This document shows positions 30,178-39,614 of a stretch of 64,000 nt of DNA, one piece after another (position 1 is the first letter of the stretch; each line of letters opens with the position of its first letter). Both the position numbers and the translations under genes were made by a program. The notes beneath the pieces were generated by a model. That model saw only the letters and a list, made by a program, of their open reading frames with translations. It was not told the origin of the DNA and made no database searches. The DNA comes from an uncultured Spirochaetia bacterium. Lineage in GTDB: Bacteria; Spirochaetota; Spirochaetia; JABEVK01. Where the stretch lies: assembly GCA_937960645.1 (NCBI GenBank), contig CALGPJ010000006.1, positions 82,868 through 146,867 on the forward strand, in the 5' to 3' direction.

Positions 30178-31181
30178 TAGTCGATTCCTCCCATCCTCCC
30201 GGGGGGCCAGAATCGGATCGCTGCCTGACCCAAAATCTTGTCCAGTTTTACAGGGCCGAAATACCGTCCATCGAGGGAATGATCCCTGTTGTCACCCAGG
30301 GGAAGGATCCACCCCTCGGGAATGTACATACCCGTTCGTTGTCGGAAGTACTGCCTGCGAAACTCGACGATCTGGGGCGCTTCCATCATGAGCTGCTCCA
30401 GTTCCCGCTGAAAGAGATCCAGATTGGATTCGCTACCCATCTCCTGGATGTTGGAAGTCACCAGGGTTTCGTTGTGACGTTGCAGCCTCAGTCGCGCCCT
30501 GTTTTTTGCAGCATCCTGGTAAAAAAGCTCGAGATCCTGGGGCACATCGCGGACAGAGGGGTAGTTCAATTGAAAGCTTTTTTTGATTTCGTTTTCTTCC
30601 ACCCAATCACTCCAGCCCCTGGGCCGAATCTGGAGATTTCCCCTCACGAAACGAGCACGATCACCGCCCACCACAGGTCCCCGTTTAATCAAAAAACGGA
30701 TGCGCGGGTTGCCAAAATCATCCCGATCGATATCGACCAAACTGAGTGTCAGCATGAAGATCATTCTTTGGGCCAGATCGAAAAAGGTTCCCTTGAGAGG
30801 GTTAAGGTACTGGGGACTTTCAAAAATGATGATGTCCCCCCGCTGCGGCAGGATGGGGCTGGGGAGTTTGAACATACCCGGAAGCAGCTCGGGGCCATAG
30901 ACCATTTTGTTGACGAAGATTCTATCCTGCTCTTCCAGAGTGGGCCGCATCGAGCCCGAAGGAATGACGTAAGCCTGAAAAAAATATTGATTGATCAAGA
31001 GTACAATCAGAGCTGAACTCACAAAGGTCTCGATCCAGTCGACCAGGAAAAACTTTTTCTTTTTGTCTTCTTTCTGCTTGAGCTTCCTTCGCAAGCGCCA
31101 GGTCAGGAAAGACTCCGTCAATGTCACGAGAGCTTTGGGCAGATCTTGGATCGAGTGTCGGGCCACGGTGCAAATTATCAT
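30177..31181 (-). CDS. lepB: Signal peptidase I (possible alternative GTG start at 31166)
   Basis: QAYVIPSGSMRPTLEEQDRIFVNK; RFLIKRGPVVGGD; LGDNRDHSLDGRYFGPV. Confidence 0.9.
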   Translation of the reverse strand: MIICTVARHSIQDLPKALVTLTESFLTWRLRRKLKQKEDKKKKFFLVDWIETFVSSALIVLLINQYFFQAYVIPSGSMRPTLEEQDRIFVNKMVYGPELLPGMFKLPSPILPQRGDIIIFESPQYLNPLKGTFFDLAQRMIFMLTLSLVDIDRDDFGNPRIRFLIKRGPVVGGDRARFVRGNLQIRPRGWSDWVEENEIKKSFQLNYPSVRDVPQDLELFYQDAAKNRARLRLQRHNETLVTSNIQEMGSESNLDLFQRELEQLMMEAPQIVEFRRQYFRQRTGMYIPEGWILPLGDNRDHSLDGRYFGPVKLDKILGQAAIRFWPPGRMGGID

Positions 31182-31194
31182 GTTTCGAGCTTCG

Positions 31195-31224
31195 TTGACA
31201 AGACCTTTGACCCCTACCTATAAT
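31195..31224 (+). promoter_or_regulatory. Consensus promoter for the PEGA/FGE gene
   Basis: TTGACA (31195-31200), 18 nt, TATAAT (31219-31224); ATG begins 8 nt later at 31233. Confidence 0.85.
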
Positions 31225-31232
31225 GCCCTGTC

Positions 31233-32681
31233 ATGGCAAAAAAAACACCGCAAAAACAGCTCGAGGCCGAACTACCCAGCTGGCAGACCGCCAGGGTGGT
31301 ATTACCAAAACTGGGTGGTATTCCCCCAACCTTTTATATCACCCTTCTTTACGCCATCGCTGGCCTCTTCCTCCTGTTCGCCATCTTTTTTCTACCGGGT
31401 ATCGCCTGGCCTGGCGCCTGGGTCAAAGTCACGAGCACGCCACCCGGTGCCGCCGTGTTTTTTGGCAACAGGGCCTTTGGTTATACGCCCACCGAAGTTT
31501 TCGTGCCTGCGGGTGATACCGAGATGGCGTTGAAAAGGCCGGGCTTCCCACAATACGTCGCTCCGGTGAACATACCGAACCAGCCCTTTTTGTCGTGGAT
31601 ATTTCCGGCAAGAATGCAGATGGAGCTTACGCTGGAAAAAGGTGATGCCGTCTCGATTCTCCGCCTTTTTGAGTCCGAACTCTCGGAAATCGCCCTGTCA
31701 GCTCCTTTTGAAGAAAATCGTCAGCCACCTCCATTATTTTCCGATCTAAAAAACGATTTGCTTGGTTGCGGTTATGACCAGGAAAAAATTAAGCAAACGC
31801 TGGTGAGCTTCGCACCTTACATCGCAGACGCCTATCTGTACCGTGATCTGCGACTCGCCCTATCCACGGAGTTACCCAAAGGTTTCAACGAAGAACTCGC
31901 TTTCTGGGAGGCGTTTTTCCCGGACAAACCTTTTTTACCGCTTTGGATTTGGGCAAACTCTCCCCTGGCCGAGCAGTACACTCTGGCCCAGGCGAGTTTC
32001 TGGGACGAACTCAAGTCCTTTCTCAAGCCCAAAGAAAACTCGAGATCATTTTTAAGATCCCCCCTATCCGGTTTTTGGGAATTACCCCTGGGAGTTTGGG
32101 GAATGGGGCCCAGAGACTTGAAAGAACTTCCCCGAGCCGAACCCTATCTCCTTCCCTACACTCGAAATGCATCTCGAGTGAGCATTCGGCAGGGGCTTGT
32201 CACTCAAAGTGAATATGCCAGTTTCCTCAAGGCCCAGAGCAAATGGTCACGTAACAATAAGGCAGAACTGGTCAGACAGGGCTTGGTCGATGAACGTTAT
32301 CTGGATGATTGGGAAACGGACCAACCTCCAGCTCCCAGGGATCCGGTCGTAAATATCAGTGCCTACGCGGCCGAGGCCTTTTTGGAATATTATTCGGCGA
32401 CAGTGGGAGGCAGGGTCCGGCTGCCCTTCGACGATGAGTGGGAGGTGGTCGCATCATCCAATCCTGGAATCCTCGAATGGATGGGTAATCCCCACAGAGT
32501 TGCCGAGTACCTGCTCTGGAACTCGGAAGGTTTTTATCAAGCCGGACCGGGAGTTGTGCGAAGTGTTCGATCGAATCTCGATGCTGCAAGGGGCTTTCGA
32601 AGCATCTACCAGCGGGGTGCCCTTCCGCCCCAGTTTTGCTCTCCTAATCTTGGTTTTCGGGTGGTCATCGAGACAAGGTGA
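31233..32681 (+). CDS. Membrane protein with PEGA domain and SUMF1/FGE-sulfatase-like domain
   Basis: TM, PEGA-like VTSTPPGAAVFFGNRAFGYTPTEVFVPAGDTEMALKRPGF, C-terminal FGE-like RLPFDDEWEVVASS...GNPHRVAEYLLWN...GFRSIYQ...NLGFRVV. Confidence 0.75.
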   Translation: MAKKTPQKQLEAELPSWQTARVVLPKLGGIPPTFYITLLYAIAGLFLLFAIFFLPGIAWPGAWVKVTSTPPGAAVFFGNRAFGYTPTEVFVPAGDTEMALKRPGFPQYVAPVNIPNQPFLSWIFPARMQMELTLEKGDAVSILRLFESELSEIALSAPFEENRQPPPLFSDLKNDLLGCGYDQEKIKQTLVSFAPYIADAYLYRDLRLALSTELPKGFNEELAFWEAFFPDKPFLPLWIWANSPLAEQYTLAQASFWDELKSFLKPKENSRSFLRSPLSGFWELPLGVWGMGPRDLKELPRAEPYLLPYTRNASRVSIRQGLVTQSEYASFLKAQSKWSRNNKAELVRQGLVDERYLDDWETDQPPAPRDPVVNISAYAAEAFLEYYSATVGGRVRLPFDDEWEVVASSNPGILEWMGNPHRVAEYLLWNSEGFYQAGPGVVRSVRSNLDAARGFRSIYQRGALPPQFCSPNLGFRVVIETR

Positions 32682-33124
32682 ACCTCAAGATACTGGGTGA
32701 AAATCGAAAAGCCTATCATCTCTACTTTGTCCACGACAAAATCGAGTGTGGTATGGTTTTGTTGGGCACGGAGGTCAAGTCGATCCGTGGAGGTCAATTC
32801 GCCTTTAACGAGGCTTATGCCCAGGTCGAAAAGGGTGAACTCTTTCTTTTGAATTTTCATATCAGTCCCTTTTTCAAGGGGACCACCCACAATCACGAGC
32901 CTCTGAGAAAGCGTAAACTTTTGGCTCACAAACAGGAAATCCATAAATTGGAACGTCAGAGCCGTGAAAAGGGCTTTACCCTCATCCCTTTGCAGCTTTA
33001 CCTTAAAAAAGGACGAATCAAGCTGCTCCTGGGACTTTGCAAGGGGAAACAACTCCACGACAAACGAGAGTCGATCAAGGAGAGAGATATGAAACGGGAT
33101 TTGGAAAGGTCGCACAAAGGTTAG
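32678..33124 (+). CDS. smpB: SsrA-binding protein SmpB
   Basis: NRKAYHLYFVHDKIECGMVLLGTEVKSIRGG; YLKKGRIKLLLGLCKGKQLHDKRESIKERD. Confidence 0.96.
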   Translation: MNLKILGENRKAYHLYFVHDKIECGMVLLGTEVKSIRGGQFAFNEAYAQVEKGELFLLNFHISPFFKGTTHNHEPLRKRKLLAHKQEIHKLERQSREKGFTLIPLQLYLKKGRIKLLLGLCKGKQLHDKRESIKERDMKRDLERSHKG

Positions 33125-33128
33125 AATC

Positions 33129-33920
33129 ATGACCCCCTGGGACGTATTGGAAATAAAACCGGGATCCTCCAAGGATGAAATCCGTAAAGCATTTCGCGCA
33201 AAAATCAAGAAGGTGCATCCGGACAAGGCCACGCCGACAGAGCATTCCGCCCAGGAAGCAGCTCGATTGATCGAAGCCTACAAGGTCCTGCTCTCCGACT
33301 CCCTGTATTTCACCTCGGAAAGAACCTACAAGGAGTTCAATTACAGGGAATTCCTTCTTGAACGCAACGACAACCGGTCCAAGGCCAAACTCGTCCTCTA
33401 CGATCTTTTGAAGAATCGGGAAGACGAAGCAATCGCCCTTTACCTGGACACCGAGCTGCTTTGCCCCGGCTTCATTCTCAAATATCTAGACCGAGACGAC
33501 TCATTGGACGCCATCTATCTTCTCGCCAATGCGTTCCGAGAACGTCGGGATTTTTGGCGCTCCCTGGATCTCCTGATCCTCCTGGGTGAAGAAGAAGTGA
33601 GAAAGCCCTTTTTTCGGCTGTTCTACATTGAAATTCAGTACATCATCCGTCTGATCCTGACACAGGACGTTGCAGACATTTGGGATTCCGCCGAGCGAAT
33701 TTTTCAAATTAAACGAGCCCTACCCCTCATCACCGATCCCTATGAAAGGTCCCGGTTAATGGAAACAGTGGTCAAAATCTATCTGGAGGCCGGCCAATAC
33801 CAAACAGTGGAATCGTGGCTCTCCAGGATGATGGAGACCTATCCGGAAGATCGCTTTGTCAAGGCTTTGATCAAACAAGCGCTGAAAAAGAACAAGCGGG
33901 TCGATGCACCAGGGGGATGA
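33129..33920 (+). CDS. J-domain protein with a C-terminal helical region
   Basis: MTPWDVLEIKPGSSKDEIRKAFRAKIKKVHPDKAT (HPD motif). Confidence 0.85.
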   Translation: MTPWDVLEIKPGSSKDEIRKAFRAKIKKVHPDKATPTEHSAQEAARLIEAYKVLLSDSLYFTSERTYKEFNYREFLLERNDNRSKAKLVLYDLLKNREDEAIALYLDTELLCPGFILKYLDRDDSLDAIYLLANAFRERRDFWRSLDLLILLGEEEVRKPFFRLFYIEIQYIIRLILTQDVADIWDSAERIFQIKRALPLITDPYERSRLMETVVKIYLEAGQYQTVESWLSRMMETYPEDRFVKALIKQALKKNKRVDAPGG

Positions 33921-33921
33921 A

Positions 33922-34572
33922 TCACCAGCTTAAAGAAATCCTCCTGTCGCCCTTGATAATCTGCGCAAGGGTAAACGTCCAGGTAGCTGATCTCCCATCG
34001 GCCAATCGGCTGCCGTTCGTGGATCGTAGCGGGCGCGGCGCCTTGATCGTCAGGCTGATGCTCGATTTTCGAACAGAATCGAGCGGATTCCGGGAATACT
34101 CCTGGAGGGCAGCACTCAGCTCTCTCTCGATCTCCGCAACACTCAGCTCAGGACTGATCATTTGCGAAAATGGCTCGACACCGGTAGCAAAAAAAAGATT
34201 GATGGTAACGGGGATATCGAGATTTGTGGCATCGATCACGACACCAGGCTTGTTTTTGAATTCATCCGTCAGGAACTTTGTCCAGTTTCGAAGACGCAAA
34301 AGGGTTGTGTTGGTCAGCCCCCGAGTTCGATTTTCGAGAAGCTGAACATCGCTCTTGAGCCGGATATTTTGTTGAATCGCCTCGGAATCGATAGGGCTTT
34401 CAGGCAAACTGGAATCCAATTCCCTGAGATCTTTCCAGTATTCGAGGAAAAAATCCTCGACGCTCGTTTTCGCGTTAACCAAAGCCTCTCCGTTAGCCAA
34501 CAATTCGATATCCACCTGGGAAGAACACGAAAGAAAAACAATCAAGAACCCCAAAAGACCGATTTTTTGCAC
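33922..34572 (-). CDS. Putative lipoprotein (GTG start)
   Basis: MQKIGLLGFLIVFLSCSSQ lipobox-like signal. Confidence 0.6.
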   Translation of the reverse strand: MQKIGLLGFLIVFLSCSSQVDIELLANGEALVNAKTSVEDFFLEYWKDLRELDSSLPESPIDSEAIQQNIRLKSDVQLLENRTRGLTNTTLLRLRNWTKFLTDEFKNKPGVVIDATNLDIPVTINLFFATGVEPFSQMISPELSVAEIERELSAALQEYSRNPLDSVRKSSISLTIKAPRPLRSTNGSRLADGRSATWTFTLAQIIKGDRRISLSW

Positions 34573-34613
34573 TCCCCTTACCCCCCAAAACCTTAACAAG
34601 TATACTGTCAATT

Positions 34614-35474
34614 ATGAAAGGTATCATCATCGCTGCAGGTTACGGAACCCGGTTCTTACCGGTCACCAAAAGCATCCCCAAAGAAATGCTTCCTCTGGTA
34701 GACCGCCCTGCCCTGGACTTCCTTCTGGACGAGTTCGAAGCCAGCGGTATCCAGGAAGTGTTAGTCGTGACTTCTCGCAGGAAGAAAGCCCTCGAAGATT
34801 ACCTGGATCATGAAATCGAACTTGAAACGGTATTTCGAGGCGAAGGCAACATCAAGAAGCTCGACCTCGTTCGTCCCAGAAACATGAGCATCGCCTTCGT
34901 ACGTCAGCCGACCATGAGGGGAACGGGGCATGCCTTGCTGATGGCTTTGCCCTGGATCGGCAAGGAACCCGTGGTCGTCGCCTACCCCGATGACTTGCAC
35001 CTGGGGGAGCCGCCCCTGAGCCTGCAACTCATTCAGGAGCACCGGCGAACCGGCGCAACCGTTCTGGCAGTAATCGATAAGCCGGCTCACCTGGAACGTT
35101 ACGGTATCGTTGCCTGGGAAAGTGGCACCAACCGTATTCGCGATATCGTGGAAAAACCAAAACCGGGAACCGAACCCAGTACGAGCGCCTCGATCGGGAG
35201 ATACCTTTATACCCCGGACTTTTTCGAGGAGCTGGAAAAAAGCTACCAGGCGCACACCAGCGGCGAGTTTTATCACATCGGCGCCCTCAAAAACCTGATG
35301 GATCACGGCCGTGTTTTTGGAGTGGTCGCAACAGGAGAACGACTCGACACGGGAGAACCCTCGGGCTACATCGAGGCCATCCTTCGGTATTCCCTCGAGC
35401 GACCCGATCTAAAAACCCCTACCCTCGATCTCATCGAGAAGTTTTATCGCCAGTATTGCGTTTCCTCGGCATAA
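34614..35474 (+). CDS. galU: UTP--glucose-1-phosphate uridylyltransferase
   Basis: MKGIIIAAGYGTRFLPVTKSIPKEMLPLVDRPALDFLLDE. Confidence 0.95.
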   Translation: MKGIIIAAGYGTRFLPVTKSIPKEMLPLVDRPALDFLLDEFEASGIQEVLVVTSRRKKALEDYLDHEIELETVFRGEGNIKKLDLVRPRNMSIAFVRQPTMRGTGHALLMALPWIGKEPVVVAYPDDLHLGEPPLSLQLIQEHRRTGATVLAVIDKPAHLERYGIVAWESGTNRIRDIVEKPKPGTEPSTSASIGRYLYTPDFFEELEKSYQAHTSGEFYHIGALKNLMDHGRVFGVVATGERLDTGEPSGYIEAILRYSLERPDLKTPTLDLIEKFYRQYCVSSA

Positions 35475-36577
35475 ACCCTGGGCACTCTCCGCGAGACGGC
35501 ACAGGTGATTTCGTAGGGAATGGTGTCCAAAATTTGGGCGAGATCCCAGGCATCCGGGCCATCCTGAAAGGGACCAAAAAGGATGACTTTTTCCCAACGG
35601 GAAACGTCGCTGGCGTTGCCGATATCGACCATGAATAGATCCATACATACGCGACCGCTGACTTGAAAAAACTTATCGCCGATCCGTACCCGCCCACGGT
35701 TCGAAAGCCCTCGGGAATATCCGTCGGCGTAACCGCAACCAACCACACCGACGACAGCATCGTGTTCGAGTACGTAAGTCTGTCCATAACTCAACGTGGC
35801 GTTCCTGGGGAGGGATTTCAACAAGACGACCCGACTCTCCAGCTGCATGACCGGATAAAAGTTCCTTCTCTCGCGATGTTCGAACGTCGGTGTGTAGCCG
35901 TACAACAGGATGCCCGGTCTGACCATGGTATGGTGGGTTTCGGGATGGTCTAAAATCGCCCCAGAGTTGGCCGCATGAATGAGCTCGAATTCATACCCGG
36001 CCGCTTTGAGATCTGCAATGACCTGAGTGAAGATTTTGTTTTGTTCGGAGGTAGGCTGAACCTCACCATTATCACTCGAGGGAAAGTGGGTCATGACCCC
36101 TTCCCAGTAAAGCTGGGGGTATTTGCCGATGCTTCGCGCGAGAGAAATAGCGCTTTCGGGAACGATCCCCAAACGCCCCATACCGACATCGATTTTGAGA
36201 TGGAGTGGAACCTTCATTCGCTGTCCTCTAGTTGCCTCGCCGATCCAACCAAGGTGCTCGGCATCCGAAACGACAAAGGCCAAATTCAATCCGGCAGCCT
36301 CGGGGATCTCTTCGGGATGGGGTATCCCCAAAAGAAGGATGGGTAAAGTGATTTTTTCACGGCGCAGTTCGCCGGCTTCCTCCAAAGTTGCCACTCCGAG
36401 GTATTCCACCCCTTCCTGTTGAAGCGTCTGAGCGACCTGCGGACTGCCGTGGCCGTACGCATCGGCCTTGACAGCCGCGAGGATTTTTTGCTCCGGGGCA
36501 TGGCGGCGTATCATTTCGACATTATGCCTGAGGTTCCCGAGGAAGATTGTTGCCCTGGTCACGCGCATGAGTGTCAA
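35444..36577 (-). CDS. alr: Alanine racemase
   Basis: AVKADAYGHGSPQVAQTL; KIDVGMGRLGI; GVVGCGYADGYSRGLSNRG. Confidence 0.96.
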   Translation of the reverse strand: MTLMRVTRATIFLGNLRHNVEMIRRHAPEQKILAAVKADAYGHGSPQVAQTLQQEGVEYLGVATLEEAGELRREKITLPILLLGIPHPEEIPEAAGLNLAFVVSDAEHLGWIGEATRGQRMKVPLHLKIDVGMGRLGIVPESAISLARSIGKYPQLYWEGVMTHFPSSDNGEVQPTSEQNKIFTQVIADLKAAGYEFELIHAANSGAILDHPETHHTMVRPGILLYGYTPTFEHRERRNFYPVMQLESRVVLLKSLPRNATLSYGQTYVLEHDAVVGVVGCGYADGYSRGLSNRGRVRIGDKFFQVSGRVCMDLFMVDIGNASDVSRWEKVILFGPFQDGPDAWDLAQILDTIPYEITCAVSRRVPRVYAEETQYWR

Positions 36578-38625
36578 CTGTCCAGGGGAGCCGGCATGGC
36601 AACATCGTAACCTTGCGCGTAGTCGATGCCGATCTTATGCAGGAGCTCTCTGATAGCCGGTGAGGCGACGTATTCGGCGATGGTATGGATTTTCATGGCC
36701 TTTCCGATTTTAAAGACTGCCTCCACCATTGCCTGACTTATCGGATCCTTGTCGAGATTTTTGATGAATGTCCCATCGATTTTGATGTAATCGACCGGAA
36801 GGTTTTTCAGGTAGGCAAAACTCGAGAGCCCGGAGCCGAAATCATCCAAACTGAAAGCACAACCAATCGATTTCAATTCCTTGATAAAATTCAAAGCATC
36901 GGCCAGATTCCCCACTGCTGCCGTTTCGGTAATTTCGAAACAGATATTTTCGGGTGGGATTTGATTCTTTTTGATTTCATGCTTGATGTAGTTGATCAAA
37001 GACTCATCGGAAAAACTTTCACCGCTCAAATTGATGCTAAACAGGCTCTCGCGGCCGTGTTTTTGACGGAATTTGTGAAAATGCGAGAGGGCCGTCCGGA
37101 TGACCCAGCGATCGATTTGCGGCATCAGGTTGTAGCGCTCGGCAGCCGGAATGAAGTCAAAGGGCATGATGAGTTGGCCCGTCGATTCGTCTCGAAGCCG
37201 GATCAAAAGTTCGTCTTTCGTTCTCAACCGGGAGGGATCGTTGAGCGGAACGATGGTCTGGTAATAAAGCACGAACTCGTTGTTTTCGAGAGCCCGAGTC
37301 AGTCGATTGATCCACCGCATTTCGACCCGTCGCCGCTGGAATCGGTCTTCCTGAGTCTCGTAAACCTTGATCCGATTTCCACCCTCTTCTTTGGCGATGT
37401 AACAGGCATCATCGGCCGCAGCCAGGATGGTCTTGACATCGTCGTACTGGTGGAAAAAGGGAATCACCCCAAGGCTGGCGCGTATTTTGAAGGAGCTATC
37501 CTGCCAAATGAACTCGTGAGAATTGAGCGCATGTTTGATCATCCAGGCCTTTTCCAGTGCCTGAGTGCTGTCCGTATCCTCGAACAGGAGAGCGAACTCG
37601 TCCCCCCCCAGCCTGCTGGTCGCCACTACCTTGTTATCGCCGAGTTTTTTGATGACATCGGCCACCTGACGTAGCAATTCGTCACCCGCAAGATGTCCGC
37701 ACGTGTCGTTGATGAGTTTAAACTGATCGAGATCGAGGTAAATCAGGGCATGATGCCGGTTCTTGAACCGCTGATCGAAAAAACGCTCGGTGAGCAGGTA
37801 GGTGAATTCCCGTCTATTGATCAATCCCGTCAAAGAATCATACCGGGATTGGTGCTCGATCTTTTGGGTGAGAACCCTCAATTGGCTGACATCCCGAAAA
37901 ACGAGTACCCAACCAATCGGCGGATCGCTGATTTCAACGCGTGTCAGGGTACCTTCCACATAGTAAAAGGTCCCATCGATGATCTGCAACAAGACACGAT
38001 TAAAATTGAACTGAACGTTATCTTGAATGATTTCGAAAAGCCTCACCGGCATGTAGGTGTCTTCGTCGACGATATGAAAGACATCGGCTAGATACTCTCC
38101 GAGAATTTCTTTCTCGCTTTTACCTAAGAGCTTCAACGCTGTGGGATTGACGTAGTGAATCTTTTTGTTTTTGTCGATCGCAATCACCGCATCGACGATC
38201 CCCTGAAGGGTGGCCGAAAGCCATCGGTCATGGTCACGAAGTTGTCGATCGACCTTGGCCTTGTACAGACCGATTTCGATGGTGGTATAAAGATCACGAT
38301 CTTTGAACGGTTTAACGATATACCCCAGAGGTTGAGCCGATTTGGCACGTTCCAGGGTCTCCTCATCGGCATAGGCGGTAAGGAAGATGGTAGGCACACC
38401 ATACTCTTGCAAAAGTTCTACCGAGATCCCAATTCCGTCTTTTTCCCCTTCAAGGACGATGTCCATGAGAACAAGGTCTGGAATATCCTTCTTGAGCAGA
38501 GTTTTGACCTCGCTGTAATCCCCACACTCCGCCAGTACCTGATAATTCGCTTTTTCCAACCGCATTCGTAAGTCATGCGCAATGATTTTTTCATCCTCGA
38601 CGATGAGTATCTTTTCTTGTGGCAC
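36574..38625 (-). CDS. Response regulator with PAS, GGDEF and EAL domains (c-di-GMP turnover)
   Basis: REC EKILIVEDEKIIAHDLR; SRLGGDEFALLFED; FEITETAAV...FSLDDFGSGLSSFAYLKNLPVDYIKIDG. Confidence 0.95.
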   Translation of the reverse strand: MPQEKILIVEDEKIIAHDLRMRLEKANYQVLAECGDYSEVKTLLKKDIPDLVLMDIVLEGEKDGIGISVELLQEYGVPTIFLTAYADEETLERAKSAQPLGYIVKPFKDRDLYTTIEIGLYKAKVDRQLRDHDRWLSATLQGIVDAVIAIDKNKKIHYVNPTALKLLGKSEKEILGEYLADVFHIVDEDTYMPVRLFEIIQDNVQFNFNRVLLQIIDGTFYYVEGTLTRVEISDPPIGWVLVFRDVSQLRVLTQKIEHQSRYDSLTGLINRREFTYLLTERFFDQRFKNRHHALIYLDLDQFKLINDTCGHLAGDELLRQVADVIKKLGDNKVVATSRLGGDEFALLFEDTDSTQALEKAWMIKHALNSHEFIWQDSSFKIRASLGVIPFFHQYDDVKTILAAADDACYIAKEEGGNRIKVYETQEDRFQRRRVEMRWINRLTRALENNEFVLYYQTIVPLNDPSRLRTKDELLIRLRDESTGQLIMPFDFIPAAERYNLMPQIDRWVIRTALSHFHKFRQKHGRESLFSINLSGESFSDESLINYIKHEIKKNQIPPENICFEITETAAVGNLADALNFIKELKSIGCAFSLDDFGSGLSSFAYLKNLPVDYIKIDGTFIKNLDKDPISQAMVEAVFKIGKAMKIHTIAEYVASPAIRELLHKIGIDYAQGYDVAMPAPLDS

Positions 38626-38702
38626 GGTCTTTTTGATTCCTTCGATTAAGAAAAAGTATAGTATAGAAATCGTAACTTGTCATCGAAGTGAAGGAGTTTT
38701 CA

Positions 38703-39614
38703 TTAAAGACCCCGCGTCGCCTCCTCCAGCGCGGCCAGGACTTCTTCACGCCGAGGGGGAACCCAATACGCGGGTTGGATGCCCCTGAGGAATGTCAGTT
38801 GTTTTTTGGCAAGCTGAATAGTTTTTCGGATGATCTCTTGCTGGGATTCACGAGGATTTCTTCCCTGAATCAGGTCCCGGGTAATTTCGGCGTATCCGAG
38901 GCTTTGAAGCCCGGGACTCGTTGGGGAAAAGCCTTTGTCGAGCAGACCCTCGACCTCCTCTACCCATCCAAGACGAAACATCTCGTCGCAGCGCGAGTGG
39001 ATTCGTCGCTCGAGTACCTCCTTGTCGATATCCAGAATGATGACGGGAAAACGCGGCATCGGGTACTTTTTCGTTGAAAAGCGAGACAAAGGGGTTCCCG
39101 TTTGAAAAAAAACCTCCAACGCTCTTTTGATCCGGTACAAATCGTTGGGATGGATCCGCTGAGCGCTGATGGGATCCTTTGTGAGTAGCAGGTCCCAAAG
39201 TCCCGATGGGCCCAACTCCTGTTCGAGATTGTTGACGTAAGTTCGAATCTCCCAATCGATCGGCGGTGTTGACGGCGCACCAAAAAGATAGTGCTTGAGA
39301 TAATAAATCGTGCCTCCACAGGCAATGAGAACCTTTCCGCGTTCACGGATTTGCTGCTCGGATCTTTCGGCCATTTCCAGAAAAAGCCCCAGGTTGATGG
39401 GCTGATCGATCTCCAGGACATCGATCAAGTGATGGGGAACACGACGGCGCTCTTCCAATGTCGGCTTGGCGGACCCGATGTCCAAACCACGCCAGACTGT
39501 CACCGAGTCGATGGAGATGACCTCCGACTCTGGGAATAGGTCCAGGATGAGTCGGCTTTTACCGCTGGCTGTAGGACCGGTTACAACAAAGGCTTTAGGA
39601 TTTTTCCAATTGAT
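38703..39614 (-). CDS. miaA: tRNA dimethylallyltransferase MiaA (apparent non-canonical ATC start)
   Basis: The track ORF begins at an internal GTG (39503). Frame continues upstream as INWKNPKAFVVTGPTASGKSRLILDLFPESEVISIDSVTVWRGLDIGSAKPT, containing the P-loop; no ATG/GTG/TTG between it and the upstream stop. Confidence 0.88.
   Translation of the reverse strand: MNWKNPKAFVVTGPTASGKSRLILDLFPESEVISIDSVTVWRGLDIGSAKPTLEERRRVPHHLIDVLEIDQPINLGLFLEMAERSEQQIRERGKVLIACGGTIYYLKHYLFGAPSTPPIDWEIRTYVNNLEQELGPSGLWDLLLTKDPISAQRIHPNDLYRIKRALEVFFQTGTPLSRFSTKKYPMPRFPVIILDIDKEVLERRIHSRCDEMFRLGWVEEVEGLLDKGFSPTSPGLQSLGYAEITRDLIQGRNPRESQQEIIRKTIQLAKKQLTFLRGIQPAYWVPPRREEVLAALEEATRGL

Noticed and set aside
32600-33200. 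ssrA (tmRNA) next to smpB
   Set aside because: smpB is packed between coding genes with overlapping or few-nt gaps; no room for tmRNA.
34442-34460. 7-bp inverted repeat TCGAGGA-AAAAA-TCCTCGA
   Set aside because: Short enough to be expected by chance in 64 kb and lies inside a coding region.
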